From assembly GCF_026213295.1 (NCBI RefSeq), contig NC_079420.1, positions 18,855,018 to 18,919,017 on the forward strand: DNA of 64,000 nucleotides. Direction: 5' to 3'. Under the pieces are notes generated by a model, which did no database searches, was not told where the DNA came from, and saw nothing but the letters and a program-made list of their open reading frames with translations. This DNA is from Gadus chalcogrammus (lineage: Eukaryota; Chordata; Actinopteri; Gadiformes; Gadidae). The translations under genes and the position numbers were made by a program. This document shows, in pieces, positions 14,401 through 29,915 of the stretch (its first letter is position 1; each line of letters starts with the position of its first letter).

Positions 14401-14487
14401 AGGGAGAGGGGCAGACGGGGACGAGAGACGTCAGACACCAGGGAGAGGGGGAGACGGGGACGAGAGACAACTAAGGAGAAGGCCGAC

Positions 14488-14489
<2 letters not shown>
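11446..14489. other. Large unique intron block
   Basis: About 3 kb with little simple repeat, apart from C-rich 11729-11757, an A13 run near 11887 and a G-run at 14148-14160. Open frames are short and show no recognisable protein. The stretches 12140-12300 and 12420-12800 have the even composition typical of regulatory non-coding DNA, but this is only an impression. Confidence 0.4.

Positions 14490-14555
<66 letters not shown>
14366..14555. repeat. 39-bp minisatellite joined to (GA)n
   Basis: Two full units and one partial unit of about 39 bp begin with CAGACGGGGACGAGAGAC and end in GGGAGAGGGG. A pure GA run (14490-14555) follows. Confidence 0.92.
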
Positions 14556-14557
<2 letters not shown>

Positions 14558-15882
14558 TGTAGATGTCACAAGCAACCCTTTGAGTGACAGAGGGTGAATA
14601 GTAGAGTTTGGAAGTCAGGGGAGGATACTGGCTGTCATAGAGCTAATTCAATCGTAGGATTGTTTAGGCTGATGCCTATCCCGGTGGCTTCGGTATAAAT
14701 GTTCACTTTTAAAGGACCTGAGAACAATATGTGCCCCTTCAATTAAGGCACTGATATAATTAGGGTGCATTGGTATCATTGACGTTTCTATATTATTGTT
14801 ATTATGGTTAGAAGTACTAGTAGTAGCAGCAGCAATGCATGCTATTCGCCAATGCTCACAGGTCGACTCCCACACGCAGGTCGATGTATGTGTATAACTC
14901 TCTGCGTTCCACGCAAACAGCAGAATAAGCGCATAAGCCAGACTGACGTAAAGCCCCCGTTTTCATTGTAAACCTAATACAGAACAAAGCCACTATCACA
15001 AATCATCCGCTCGCTCTCTCTCAAACACACACACTAAGTCCTCTGCTGTGTTTATTCCGCAACGCTTGTGCTATAAAAAGAGCTGCGTGTGGAGGGGTTT
15101 GTGGAATGGGATTTTTTGAAATCAAGAGTCTGAAGTCATCGCCGCCCCGAACGCAGACTCAAGATTTGATCGTTCGTCACATGTCGAGATGAATCCTGGC
15201 AGAGCTGAGATAAGGGCGGGTCAGCTACGTTCTGTTTGCATCCACGCTTCCATTTTTTTTCCTTTCCCCTTCTCCTCGTGATTTGCTGAAGTAGCAGCTG
15301 AGAATACATATGGATGTTGGTTTTTTTCACTCGGCAGGACCCATCAATTCCGTCCATCCATCAGCCCCTCTGTCTATAATTCCGCCCATACCTCCACCCC
15401 CTACATCTTCCCATCAGATCGCTCAATCCATGCATCCACCCCTCCCTCCCTCCCTCCCTCCCATCCACCCATACATCGACCCGTCCATCTCTTCATCCAG
15501 CCATCCATCCCTACATGCATTCACCCCTCCATTGCTTCTCATTCCTCAGAGTGCACGCGGGCTGTCATGTCGGCTTTCAGTGTGTGAGAACAGGTGATTG
15601 ATTGTACTCTGGCCTAACAGTAGGGTTCCCATCAGCACCTGTGTGGTTTAACATAGACTGACAAGGCCTTACACTCACACTCGCGCACACACACACACAC
15701 ACACAGGCACAGGCACGCACACCCACGCACGCAAACGCGCGCACAAACACTTGGGAAAATACAATATGTTATGCATGCAGAGCACGACGTGCAGAATGCA
15801 AGTAGATGGATACGTCGTCCACATCACTAGATGGCACACCTTAGGAAATGTGAATAGGAGGGTGGAAGTAGCAATTAACGTA
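14556..15882. other. Unique intron block
   Basis: No gene is seen. It holds short CCATCCATC and CCTCCCTCC tracts (15340-15510) and a CA/CACG array (15678-15745). Confidence 0.5.
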
Positions 15883-16023
15883 GAGAGGGAGAGAGGGAGA
15901 GAGGGAGAGAGAGAGAGAGAGAACAAGAGAGAGAAAGAGAACGAGAGAGAAAAAGAGGGAGAGAGAGAACAGGAGAGAGAAAGAGAGAAAATGAGAAAAC
16001 GAGAGAACGAGAGAACGAGAGAG
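15883..16023. repeat. Imperfect (GA)n array
   Basis: GA units are interrupted by gaac, gaaa and gagg. The array abuts the non-simple block at 16027 that is duplicated in the 5' flank. Confidence 0.94.
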
Positions 16024-16026
16024 TAT

Positions 16027-16172
16027 GATCGACAGCCAATGTGAGACAAAGTGTCAAGCAGAACCAAAAAACACAAACAGATAGAGTTCATTAAAACCGA
16101 AGGCCACGTCTTAAGACTTTCAAGTGAAACAATGTTTGCTTTTTAATCACTGGCAACAATCAAAACAGAATC
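16027..16172 (+). repeat. Dispersed block, copy A (partner at 44322-44455)
   Basis: The first 86 bp align without gaps to 44322-44407 with 14 mismatches by hand count (about 84% identity). After a length difference of about 13 bp, another 38 bp align at about 76% identity. Shared words include GCAGAACCAAA, CACAAACAGAT and CAATCAAAACA. The block is not simple sequence. In both copies a GA array lies directly upstream. It may be a dispersed repeat family or an old segmental duplication. I do not recognise it. Confidence 0.8.
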
Positions 16173-16740
16173 TGCATAAAGGAGGAGCCTGTGCATTAGG
16201 GGTCACCCACACCTTGAAGCGGTCCGTGTTGTAACCAAGCGCAACGACCCGGCTCCTTTTCATCTTGCGTCTGTGTCATCGGAATAGCTAATGGTGCAAA
16301 CAATGGGCCTAGAGGCGGGGGGAAGCGGGGGGGAAGCGGGGCGGCCATGACGGCTGACGAGCCCGGATACCCAGAGAGCAGAGCCCCGCCTTAGACACCA
16401 CAACAGCACCACACCCACCCACCCACCCACCCTCCAGCGGTCTGATAAGTAGATAAAGGAGGAAATATGCCCTGTGAACCCCAAACCCCCCCCAACCCCA
16501 TCCAAACACCCCCTCCCCCTGACGGATTCCTCCACCACGAGCCCCCTTCCCCCCGCCATGCCCTAACTGACGACGCTATTGGGCAGAAATGATGTCATTA
16601 ATAATGAATTGTGAATATCTAAATTATGCAAAAGAGGGTGACAGAAGAGGCAGAGAAGGAGGGAATAAGGAATGAGCCTCAAAGAAAGGAATAAGAAGCA
16701 ACACAAACAGAGAGGGTAGAGAGGGATGGGGAGAGAGATG

Positions 16741-16851
<111 letters not shown>

Positions 16852-16957
16852 GGTGGGGCTTGAGGGAGGGAGCAGCAGTACATTGAGAGGGTATTTATCC
16901 ATACACATTTTTATTTACCACAGAATAAGCTCCGATTTTATAAATAAACATAAGGCA

Positions 16958-17170
16958 CACACACGCACACAGCACGCAGAGCACGCACACACACACACAC
17001 ACAATTTTTTTCCGCTTTTGCCAATGAACCGAGTTGGACGTTAGTCGAACTGCAGGGCCTTACAACAGCAGAACTCCCTGAAGAACATGGGTTTAACAGA
17101 GAGAGAGAGAGTGGGAGAGTTACATAGATAGAGGAAGAGCTTGAGTAGGAGAGAGAGAGAGGGAGAGACA
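16958..17170. repeat. Short CA array, then scattered GA runs
   Basis: CA/CACG units (16958-17002) and two short GA runs (17097-17112, 17151-17170), with unique sequence between them. Confidence 0.88.
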
Positions 17171-17810
17171 GATAAGAGGGAAGGAATGAGGGCAGTTGCA
17201 GTGCTGCAGTGCAGCTGTATTCCACAATCTTTCCCCTGGTAAGCTTTCTCTTTGTCTCCCCACGCCTCTCTATCTTCGTTGCATAATGTTGGAGATTCAC
17301 AAACTTGAACTACTGCACTGACCCGTTCTTTTACTTCCGTACATTAAAGAGAACCTTATCTTAAACGAATCGGTGGCTCTTAATTCATTAGGTCATTCAA
17401 AGCTAGTGATCGAGTTTCAAGTCCCTCGGTTATAACTGATGGATGTAACGTACGCTCCATGAACCCTTGAATGCATTTCACATCGTTAAACATCCATAAT
17501 GAGTAATAAATAATATACTATGCAGACAAGATTTTGCAGAGAGATATCTTTACAAAAGAGAGAGTTGCAATATAACAAGAACAACCAATGTTGGGTTAGG
17601 TTACTTAATGTTATGAACATTGCAAGATAACTGCCATTAAAAAGTGACCCACTCAAAAAGTTTCTAATAAGAGTACTTTTGCATGACGTGCCTCTATGTT
17701 TCTGTCAAAAACATATGGGCAAGAAAAGGGAGAAGATGAGTTTAGGATGAGCAAATCAAACAAAGGGAAATGAAGACCAGAGCGAAATGAAAAGGAAAGT
17801 TGGAAAAGGG

Positions 17811-17846
17811 TGTGAGTGTGTGTATGTGTTGTGTATGTGTATGTTT

Positions 17847-17883
<37 letters not shown>

Positions 17884-17893
17884 GGGGGGGGGG
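17811..17893. repeat. (TG)n followed by a G13 run
   Basis: TG units end directly in a 13-base G homopolymer (17881-17893). The same TG-to-poly-G transition recurs at 20437 and inside 10798-10935. Confidence 0.96.
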
Positions 17894-19342
17894 TTGGGGT
17901 TTGGTGGTTTGCGGTGTTGGACATGACAACTGTTTAATAAACAAGTGTCGGCTGGCTGGATACCAACCGGTGTAATCATTTAGCGTGAACAACACTCTCA
18001 GACAAGAGACACAAAGACGCGAGCGCACTAATGTCCACACACAGTGGGAGAGACGTGTTCGCGGCGTCGGCGTGTGGTACTCCTGTGACTGTAATTAATG
18101 GTGGTCTTTGTGCCTGCATTTTCTTAATGGTTTCATTATTCCGGTGACATATCTCCTTAACATCAAGCAGTTGACGGGGGTGGGGGGGGGGGGGGGGGGT
18201 GGATCACGGACCGACCATCTTGTCGACGGGGCCTTTTGGTAATTAACACAACGTGCGGGCAAATCTTTAATTAACAGTCGGAGAACTGTTGATCTTTTTC
18301 TTGTGTTGTATTGATTGTTGCCTTGATAGTGTCACTTTAAAGATTACACATTGATTGATAGGCTTAGCCGTGTTCTTTCTGAACGATGTGAAGGCGGTTT
18401 CCCTATTGGTCGCTGTTCAATTACAGCCTTTGTAGCATGTGCCCCCATAAGATGGCGGAATGATGGTCAACACTGCCAAGGAGTCAAATGAAAGTGTAAT
18501 CTTGTTATCTTAATTACCAAAATAATAGGATAATTATGAAAACCGTTCCCAACAACTCTCAGATTCAAAGTCCAAGAGAACATCTCTAGCCCATAATTGA
18601 TAACGACAAGCAAAGGGGCTCAACCCCGATAGAAATGTAAAGAAAAAATCTGGTCCCACAAACGATGATGTATGTTAAATTTCCCTCTCTGATCATCGTT
18701 AAATGTCATCATTCGTATAAAGGAATAACAACAACATGGCAACGGATAGAAAATACTGCAGTACCATTGTTCCAATTATAGTTATACTATTTATTTATGA
18801 ATAAATATGTATTTGTAAAATGTTGCGTCTTTTTTTAAGCATTCTTAAGAGCATCGGAGACATTTAATATTTCTCTTAATGTAATGCTCTCACAGTAGGA
18901 TGATTTGTACACTTCCACACACACCGCAGTCGGTGTCTTGTGTGCTACTTTTTAAATCCGGCTTCTATTAAGGATCTGGTAATCCGGGGCTACCACAGTG
19001 TCCCCACTATTTGACAAAACAAGCCCTCTATTAGCACTGCACCAAAGGGCCAAAAGCTCTGATTGCATTATAATCACTCTGACTCCAAAAGCATAATTAC
19101 CACAGTCTTCAGTGTAATAGAAGCGTATTTCGAATTCATTTGGGAGCCTCTTAAACATTTAAATCTGTAATTTAAAGTTACAATCCAATTTAAAAGGTGG
19201 TTTACCTCTTTCACCCTGTTAGTATCCTTTGCTCTGACCCTGTTTCTCTCGCCTTCTTTTTATTCTTTATTTCTCTTGACTCTCCTCCTCTCTTACTCTC
19301 TTTACTCCCCTCTGTTTCACCTCTTTCGTTTCACCCGTGTTA
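17894..19342. other. AT-rich unique block, candidate conserved non-coding DNA
   Basis: Apart from one G18 run (18182-18199) this 1.4 kb has no simple repeat. The stretch 18085-18560 is rich in TAAT/ATTA cores (TAATTAA at 18092, 18239 and 18268), the binding core of homeodomain proteins. Open frames are short. Conservation cannot be tested here. Confidence 0.3.
18182..18199. repeat. Poly-G run (18 G)
   Basis: A G homopolymer, preceded by GGGGGT. Confidence 0.97.
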
Positions 19343-19354
19343 GGGTCTCTCTCT

Positions 19355-19386
<32 letters not shown>

Positions 19387-19391
19387 GCCTC

Positions 19392-19454
<63 letters not shown>

Positions 19455-19478
19455 CTCTCTCTCTCTGCCCCTCTCCCC

Positions 19479-19511
<33 letters not shown>

Positions 19512-19535
19512 CCCCTCCCTCCCTCCCTGCCTCTC

Positions 19536-19601
<66 letters not shown>

Positions 19602-19640
19602 CCTGCCTCCCTCTCTCTCTCCACCCCCCCTCTCTCTATC
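19343..19640. repeat. (CT)n array with CCCT and GCCT interruptions
   Basis: About 300 bp of polypyrimidine. Pure CT blocks lie near 19395-19450 and 19545-19597, joined by CCCTCCCT and TGCCTC units. Confidence 0.96.
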
Positions 19641-20436
19641 CTTCTCTCTCTCCTTCACACCCCGTTGTAATTACTTTCCGAGGTGATTATGAAATAATTA
19701 AAACCAGCCCTCACATATCCCAATTAATTCCTGATGAATATGACGCCGGCTGTGCTGAGCAACCGGTTCACTCTGCGACACTTGTCAAATCCCCCCCACC
19801 ACCCCACTTCCCAACCTCCCCCCCCTCCCTCAAATCAGCTTTCCAGGGCCTTAATCACAAGAAACAATGCCTTTAAAGTAGGACTCATTAATCGACTGGC
19901 AGTGGTGCCAAGCTGAGCGGGAAATAGATTCACTTGTCAGAACCTTCACCTTTTCACACAGGAAAAACATGAAAAAGCCATTGGATCAAATATGAAAACA
20001 AATGAGCAGTGGGGGGAAGCAGGAACAAATAAATGCAATATAATTGTGATTGTTTATAATAATTTAGACGAAAAGATTTGACATGGACATGGTCCTTTGC
20101 GCTGGGGTACATTAAGGCAATCTCATAGAATAATTATATAAAGTACACAATGAAACACATCGGCTGTGACTAGATGTGTGTGTGAGTGGAAATCCGAGAG
20201 CAGCCAGAATGCAAAATAAAAAGCTTTTACTTTGTGCTTTTTACAATTCCTGTGCCCGCTGACACAGCGCAACTTCTTCTTCCTTTATACCTAATTAAAT
20301 TTCCAGATGAAAGCATTTCAGCGTCATCTTCATGAAAATACAAGTTATGAATTTATATGATTTGCAATATATTTGTAACACAATTTTGTTTTCTGGCCAT
20401 GTATATTAAATAGAACCCATGAGGATGTGTGTGTGT
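19641..20436. other. Unique intron block, candidate conserved non-coding DNA
   Basis: It holds several ATTAAT/TAATTA words (19690-19735, 19845-19895) and has no coding signal. Confidence 0.25.
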
Positions 20437-20453
20437 GGGGGGGGGGGGGGGGG
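20437..20453. repeat. Poly-G run (17 G)
   Basis: A G homopolymer after a short TG run. Confidence 0.97.
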
Positions 20454-20699
20454 TCCTTTTAAATGTTAAATGCTGGCTTTTGCAATCAAATATCTTCCAG
20501 ACAAAAGCAACAAGCTACAACATCAATGACTTTGTGCTCCCACAGTGTAAGAAGTACATTGTGGATTTGATCTTGGCTGTCTTACACTTCACCCCCGCAC
20601 TGACGATCTCCATCATACACCCTCACCCACCAGTGACAAACCTCCCATGAGAAGAGTTGAAACCATTTATATGGCTTCTGCATTACTCGTTTTTATATG

Positions 20700-20827
<128 letters not shown>

Positions 20828-21020
20828 GTGTATGCCTGTATGAGTGAAACCAAAGATTAATGAGGTGTTTAACTCATATGTGTGTCTAGGGTATACACGT
20901 ACCGTAACATGGAATACTACATGTGCACCTGCGTATGTCTGTTGTGAGGGTCTGCTATCTGTTCAATGTGATTGTGACAATGTGTGTACCACTATGTGTG
21001 GATGACTATGTTTGAGTGAG

Positions 21021-21220
21021 AGCGACACCAAGAGAGAGAAAGAGAAAGAGCGAGAGAAGGGGGGGGGAAAAAAAGAGAAAGAGAGAGGGAACCAGATCAA
21101 CAGAGAGGTGACGAGAGACAGCATGGCGAGAGAGAGAAAGAGAGAGAGAGATGGAGAGAGTAAGTGAGAGTGAGACAGAAAGAGAGAGGGATAAGATCGA
21201 GCCAGATAGCAAGAGAGAGC
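21021..21220. repeat. Imperfect GA-rich tract
   Basis: GAGA and GAAA units, with a G-run near 21060 and frequent single-base changes. Confidence 0.88.
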
Positions 21221-21557
21221 GCGTAGGCATGTACGTCCCAAAAATGCGATTAATATTGCATGTCGTCACGTACGCTAAATGGGGAACAGGGGATGAGCCA
21301 CGGACACGGCGGGCCGCTCTGGGCCACGGCAGAACAAAGTGACTCTAATTGGACCACACTGGTGCTCTGAGCAAGGTAGCGCCGCCGCGTAATGAGAGCA
21401 AATTAAAAAACACATTGGAGGGAAAATGAGAAAGCACAAGCTTTTTAGAAACCCTATGGCTTATAGGGGCAACAGCCATAGAGGGGAGGAGGGAGACGGG
21501 GGGAGAGCGACAGAGCGACAGAGAGACAGAGAGAGAGACAGGAAACAGTTATGTGGC

Positions 21558-21870
21558 ACGGTGTGGTGTTGTGCGGTGTGCCGGTGTGGTGTGGTGTGGT
21601 GTGTGTGCGGCATAGTGTGGCGTGGCTCGACCTGGCGTGATGGCGGGGCGTGGTGTGGTTTGGCGTCTCGTGGTGTGGAGGGGTGCGTGTGGTTTGACGT
21701 GGCGTTGCATGGCGTGATGTGGTGTGGTGTAGCGCGACGGGGTGTGGTGTATGTGGCGTTGCGTGTCCTTGCATGGCGTGCCGTGCCGTGCCGTGGCGTG
21801 GCGTGGAGAGGGGCGCGGTGACGTTTTGCCCGGCGTGGCGTGGCGCAGTGCGGCCTGCCGTCGTCCGGCG
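21558..21870. repeat. Degenerate GTGGY pentamer satellite, CpG-rich
   Basis: About 310 bp built from TGGTG and TGGCG pentamers with many substitutions. It changes gradually from GTGGT-rich on the left to GTGGC-rich on the right. Reverse frames give long His/Thr/Arg-rich open frames, which are by-products of the repeat. Confidence 0.88.
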
Positions 21871-21981
21871 TGGTGAGCGAGGCGGGCGCTATGCCCGTGG
21901 AGACAGGGATGCGGAGGCCCGGCGTTCCGCTCGCAGATGGGTACCTCACGCAGCAGATGACCGCACAGAGAGGACCTACCG

Positions 21982-21982
21982 C

Positions 21983-22014
<32 letters not shown>

Positions 22015-22052
22015 CCCCGCCCCCACCCCCGCCACCGCCACCACCCACCACC
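21982..22052. repeat. Poly-C run (30 C) with a C-rich tail
   Basis: A 30-base C homopolymer (21982-22011), followed by CCCCCGCC, CCACC and CCCACCA units. It is the longest homopolymer in the window. Confidence 0.96.
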
Positions 22053-22278
22053 CACCAGCCCACACATTAGCATCTGATGCAGAGTATCGAGCGTTGGGCT
22101 GCGCGCTCGCTGACCGCACTGATAAGGAGCGGCAGGCATCACCAGAACCTCCAGCGTTCTAACAGCCTATGTGCTGTGGTATGTATTTTATCGAGTTTCT
22201 TAGAGCAAAATGTTACATATGGTAGCAATATATATATATATGCATACATGAGGACTTTATAACACACCAATCTGAACA

Positions 22279-22284
22279 CAAGAC

Positions 22285-22369
<85 letters not shown>

Positions 22370-22373
22370 GAGA

Positions 22374-22413
<40 letters not shown>

Positions 22414-22414
22414 T
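22279..22414. repeat. (ACAG)n then (GA)n compound array
   Basis: About 22 ACAG tetramers (22279-22368) pass into GA units with one ACAG interruption. The mirror arrangement, GA then GACA, occurs at 61859-62014. Confidence 0.97.
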
Positions 22415-23971
22415 CGATAACAGAAAGTTACTTCTATAAACACAGATATAGAAGATTTATAGATTCATAGATAGAAATATAGATGCTACACACACATGGA
22501 GAAGTACACAAACAGACAGGGACAGAACAGGCCGACCGATCCATTACACACCTCCGGAAAAGTACAATACGTTCAGCATTTTCTGACATCACACTGGAGG
22601 TGTGTCTGGCGTTTGTCAGAAGCCCATTTGGACTGTGATGCGTGTGGCTGACAGCCAGGCGAGGCAGCTCTGAATAACGGCACACGAGTGGGACCAGATA
22701 TTTCCTCGGGACATGCGGGCCATAAGCGGAGCGGTCTCATGGCAGGGGCACGATCGCTACAGCTGAATTAGGACCGACTTTTAAATCGAATTGAAAATGT
22801 CACTCTTTTTTTTTTTCATCTCCCATCCCCAGAGCCAACAAGTCCAACCATCTCGAGGAGTTAATTTCTCGAAGAAGTTTGGTGGCTGGTGTGACAGCTT
22901 TCACTCAGAAAGAGTTCCACTTGCACCAAGGGAGCACAGTTCCCCGTTGCCTTATGCCATTTCAGAAGATTAAAAAGTGTTTGTGATGTTTGATTGCTAC
23001 AATGTTTGAGGCCATGGTTTCAAAGGCACACGTAGGTATTAAATAGCCAGATTAATCCTTCAGAGGATGTGCAGCATTCAACCTCCTATCCCCCACCCTG
23101 GGATTAATGGTTTTCCATGCGCCCTTCATCCCACCCTTTCAAAAATAGAGACCTTAATACCAACGATTCAACCAAGAAGCAAATAGGAAGCTACCTAGCA
23201 AATACCTAAACAACCTAGGAAGGCAAAGGTAATAGTCACTAGGAGACAGAGTAGTTCTACAACATAGGGGATTTCATGACTGGCGATTCAAAAATGTTCA
23301 ACTGCTTGAATTACCCTTTGAAATTCCTGAAATATGTCATAACTTGGCGCATTGAATAAAATGGGATGCGTTGGTAGTGGCCTCAAGTAAGAATGGCATT
23401 TGAAAAGCTAAATCCTATGCATCTCAATCCTATAGAAAGAGCACCTCAAGAGTTGCACATGTTTGAGCAGCCATATATCTCCAGGCCCTTTTATGGGGCC
23501 TTGTCCACAGGATGTCCTCACAGCCAGAGACTCCTGCACACTTAGTTATTTTTTCCTTGCAAAAAGAACACGTAATGGAGCCACGGGACGGGACCCACGG
23601 CAGCAGTGGGTAGTTAAAAAAATAACCATTTCAATGAAAAAATAAAAAGTAGCAGTTTTTACAGTGCACTCAAACAGGTCACTTAGAACCCCCCTTGAAT
23701 ACCATGTAAGGTTAGAGTTCGGCCTTGCTTTGTAGTGCAGGGAAATACAGAAAAAATGATTGAACTTAGGATCAGTGGCAGGTACATCAGCCATGGCAGA
23801 CATTGCACATTTCACAGATTGTGTGCTGTTTTGAAGGGCAGGAATACAGGGAGGAGGTAAACAGTGAGGCCTATCTGAGAATGGCCCTGCTGTTTTTTTT
23901 ATATAGATCAAATACAGATTCTGGAGGTTATATAAATGAATAATTAAATTACTAATAAATACTGGTGTGTT
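22415..23971. other. Unique intron block
   Basis: 1.5 kb without simple repeats or recognisable coding sequence. Short open frames on both strands resemble nothing known to me. Confidence 0.45.
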
Positions 23972-24797
<826 letters not shown>

Positions 24798-25592
24798 GGG
24801 AGAGAGGGAGTTTGCTTTCTAGTGCGTTGGCGTCTGAGTGTGACCTTATAATGTGTGGGCAGAAAAGGAAAGTGATTCACTGCATTTAGTTGTTATGCTC
24901 AATGCAATCACTACACAATTGCTCGCATAAAAATATATGTACATATGTGTGTATCTGTGAGTGAGTGTGTGCGTAGGCTTTGATTGGTCCTATTTTGGTC
25001 CTTCTTTCACCAACCGGACACAGCACTAATACAAATAATCACGATCTATTTTTCTCTATTTATATTCCGGTGAGGACTGATGTTGTGGTTCTCCAACCGC
25101 CAAACGCTCTTCTAAAAAGCGCTACGTCAAAAACGCAACGCGGTTTGACTCAAACCGACCAATTTAAAAACGGTGACCCTTTAAGTTATCGACAATCTGG
25201 TACTGCATTAGTGCATTACTCAGGCTAATATTGACATTAACCATATAGACTTGGGACAGAAATGTTCCAATAGCGTCATTAGTGCAGCTCCGTTCCAGCG
25301 CCATTTGTGCTCCATCCATAAAATGATTCATTGGAAGTCCTCTGCCGGGTGCATTAGGAGAAGATGGGGTCATTTCATGTTTATCATGTGCAACACGCTT
25401 CCACTGCCAGACAGAGTTACCTCTCTGAGCCTTTTTGTGACTAATGAATCATTTGAGGCAAACCAAAGGTCTCGGGAAAAGAGGAACTTAGGTGTCAAGG
25501 TGTCCCAGCTAACCCAATTAAGTGAAATGTGTATTATGGTCTCTGGAACCCTTTCAATAGATGCATACACATCGACATTAACGCCCGCCCCC

Positions 25593-25594
<2 letters not shown>
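24798..25594. other. Unique intron block
   Basis: The stretch 25240-25560 is simple-repeat free and of even composition, a possible conserved non-coding element. I see no splice-bounded exon in it. Confidence 0.3.

Positions 25595-25684
<90 letters not shown>
25595..25684. repeat. Pure (CA)n microsatellite
   Basis: A 90-bp run, followed by short CA remnants to about 25711. Confidence 0.98.
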
Positions 25685-25687
<3 letters not shown>

Positions 25688-26099
25688 CATACAAACTCAC
25701 GCACACACACACCCGACATGATGAAGCGTGTCACTTTGACATGGTACAATCTGGCTGCTAATGTTATTGATTTATTTGGCTTCTGAATATTAAGATAAAC
25801 GCTGAAGCCGCTGATTCATTCTGTTTAAGATCCGGGCCAAAAGGATGAGGGAGAGCGAGGAAGATAGAGAGTGATAGAGGGAAAAGAGCGAGAGAAAGAG
25901 GGGAAGAGCAAGAGAGAGGATGAGAGAGCTCGGAATGTAGAGAAGCAAATACAAATTTGCATTCACCTTGTTTGATATTGCAGAAGTAATTTGAATTCTT
26001 CATAATCTGTGAATAATAATTGAAAGTTGAGAAACAAAACAAAACGAATTGAGTGTATTAAAACGGTAGCTCGCCATTCTTATGAAAGAGGCAGTCAGA

Positions 26100-26100
<1 letters not shown>

Positions 26101-26183
<83 letters not shown>

Positions 26184-26225
26184 CGTCAAATATAAATGTC
26201 ATTTTTGGGAAAGGGGGGGGGGGGG
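26101..26225. repeat. (TG)n and a nearby G13 run
   Basis: Pure TG (26101-26182), then 30 bp of unique DNA, then a 13-base G run (26213-26225). Confidence 0.96.
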
Positions 26226-27053
26226 TGGTTACAGGCTAGATACAGGCTTTCAGGATTCAGGCCAGTATCATGAAGCCTTTCCTTCTTCAGAGTTCATACG
26301 TATGTGTTCTCAGCGCCACGGAGCTGTCTACCCATGGGGTGCTGATTTCCATTCCATTCCAAACCTTGACTCCACTAAAGGCCCGGCAACTCTTCCACAA
26401 TCTCTCTCCCTTCCTTCTATTTATCACTCCCCAGACTAATCCAACATTTAAACCATGTCCTCCGAAACGCACGATGTTCCAACCTTGTCCGATATCCCTT
26501 TTTTCTTTTAACATTTCTTTCATTGTTTGAATCATGGTTAAAAAATTAATATTATCCTTGCTGGAGGATATAGGCTTCTTTGGAACACAATGATGCAAGA
26601 AGCCTCCCAGCCCCACAAACCCCCTAAACCAGATCCGGCATGTCCTCTTCATCAGAAAGAGATCAGTGTAAATATAGCAGAGTTAGCTGGGCTAAAGAAA
26701 AGATAAGCTATTGCCACTACCCCTGTGTAGTTTGCCTTTTTCCTGGCAAACTGTCTTTAACAAAGGGATCAATAACAAATCAAGTTTTTTCTTCAAGCGA
26801 AAATAATCGATCACCTGTAAGTTTCAGTGATATGTCTCAATAGCCTCCTGCTCTCTCTTTCATTTTGATTCGCACCTCTATTGTTGTTGTAAAAAAAGGT
26901 ATCGATAGACTACCGCCTGTGTAGCCGTCGTGCAGCCATGACAAAGCTGGGAATGTGTTTTACCGCAATTTACCATGATAAAAGAGAGCTGAAGTGCTTG
27001 AAATTTGTAAGGAAGGCATGATTCAAAAACAGAGCTAAAGAGGGATAGGTTGG

Positions 27054-27055
<2 letters not shown>
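26226..27055. other. Unique intron block
   Basis: No gene or element is recognised. Confidence 0.5.

Positions 27056-27147
<92 letters not shown>
27056..27147. repeat. Pure (GA)n microsatellite
   Basis: A 92-bp uninterrupted run. Confidence 0.98.
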
Positions 27148-29652
<2,505 letters not shown>

Positions 29653-29915
29653 ATGGAGGAGATGTTTTGGCAAAGGTCATCATTGAGCCCCGTGTTATTC
29701 CCATTGGTTCCCGTGCTCGGAGAGGACAATAGTGGGAAAAATTTCTCCTCGTTGGATTTGTTACAGTATATCTCGCTGGACGAACAGGTGCACGTCGGTG
29801 GACAGTCGAGCATCGAGCTCAGATAGTTCTGAAAAACGCTGAGAAGAAAGAGCAGCCTCCAACAACAATAAATCCTCGGCGGAGACACACAGAAACACAC
29901 ACCAAACAAATCCAT
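29653..29915 (-). CDS. ntrk3: ntrk3 exon 1: start, signal peptide and LRRNT cap of TrkC
   Basis: First coding exon of the neurotrophin-3 receptor TrkC, a plasma-membrane receptor tyrosine kinase. The ATG is at 29915-29913 in a strong context (ACCATGG), and the protein starts MDLFGVCF. Residues 15-28 (IYCCWRLLFLLSVF) are a hydrophobic signal-peptide core. Residues 38-51 are CPPTCTCSSSEIYC, with the LRRNT spacing C-x3-C-x-C-x6-C found in TRK receptors. The FFPLL motif (59-63) and the Asn/Gly/Thr-rich linker with NNT and NIS glycosylation sequons match NTRK3 rather than NTRK1 or NTRK2. It ends AT before a GTAAGT donor, a phase 2 junction that joins exon 2 to give ISSIHIENW. One extra Cys (position 82) is not in the mammalian protein. 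Whether this is the ntrk3a or ntrk3b paralog cannot be told here. Confidence 0.94.

Noticed and set aside
21454..22162. Long His/Thr/Arg- and Pro-rich frames near 21.5-22.1 kb
   Set aside because: They come from the GTGGY satellite and the poly-C tract.
29656..29826. Plus-strand open frame across exon 1
   Set aside because: It is the shadow of ntrk3 exon 1 on the opposite strand. The minus frame has the TrkC motifs and a matching splice donor.
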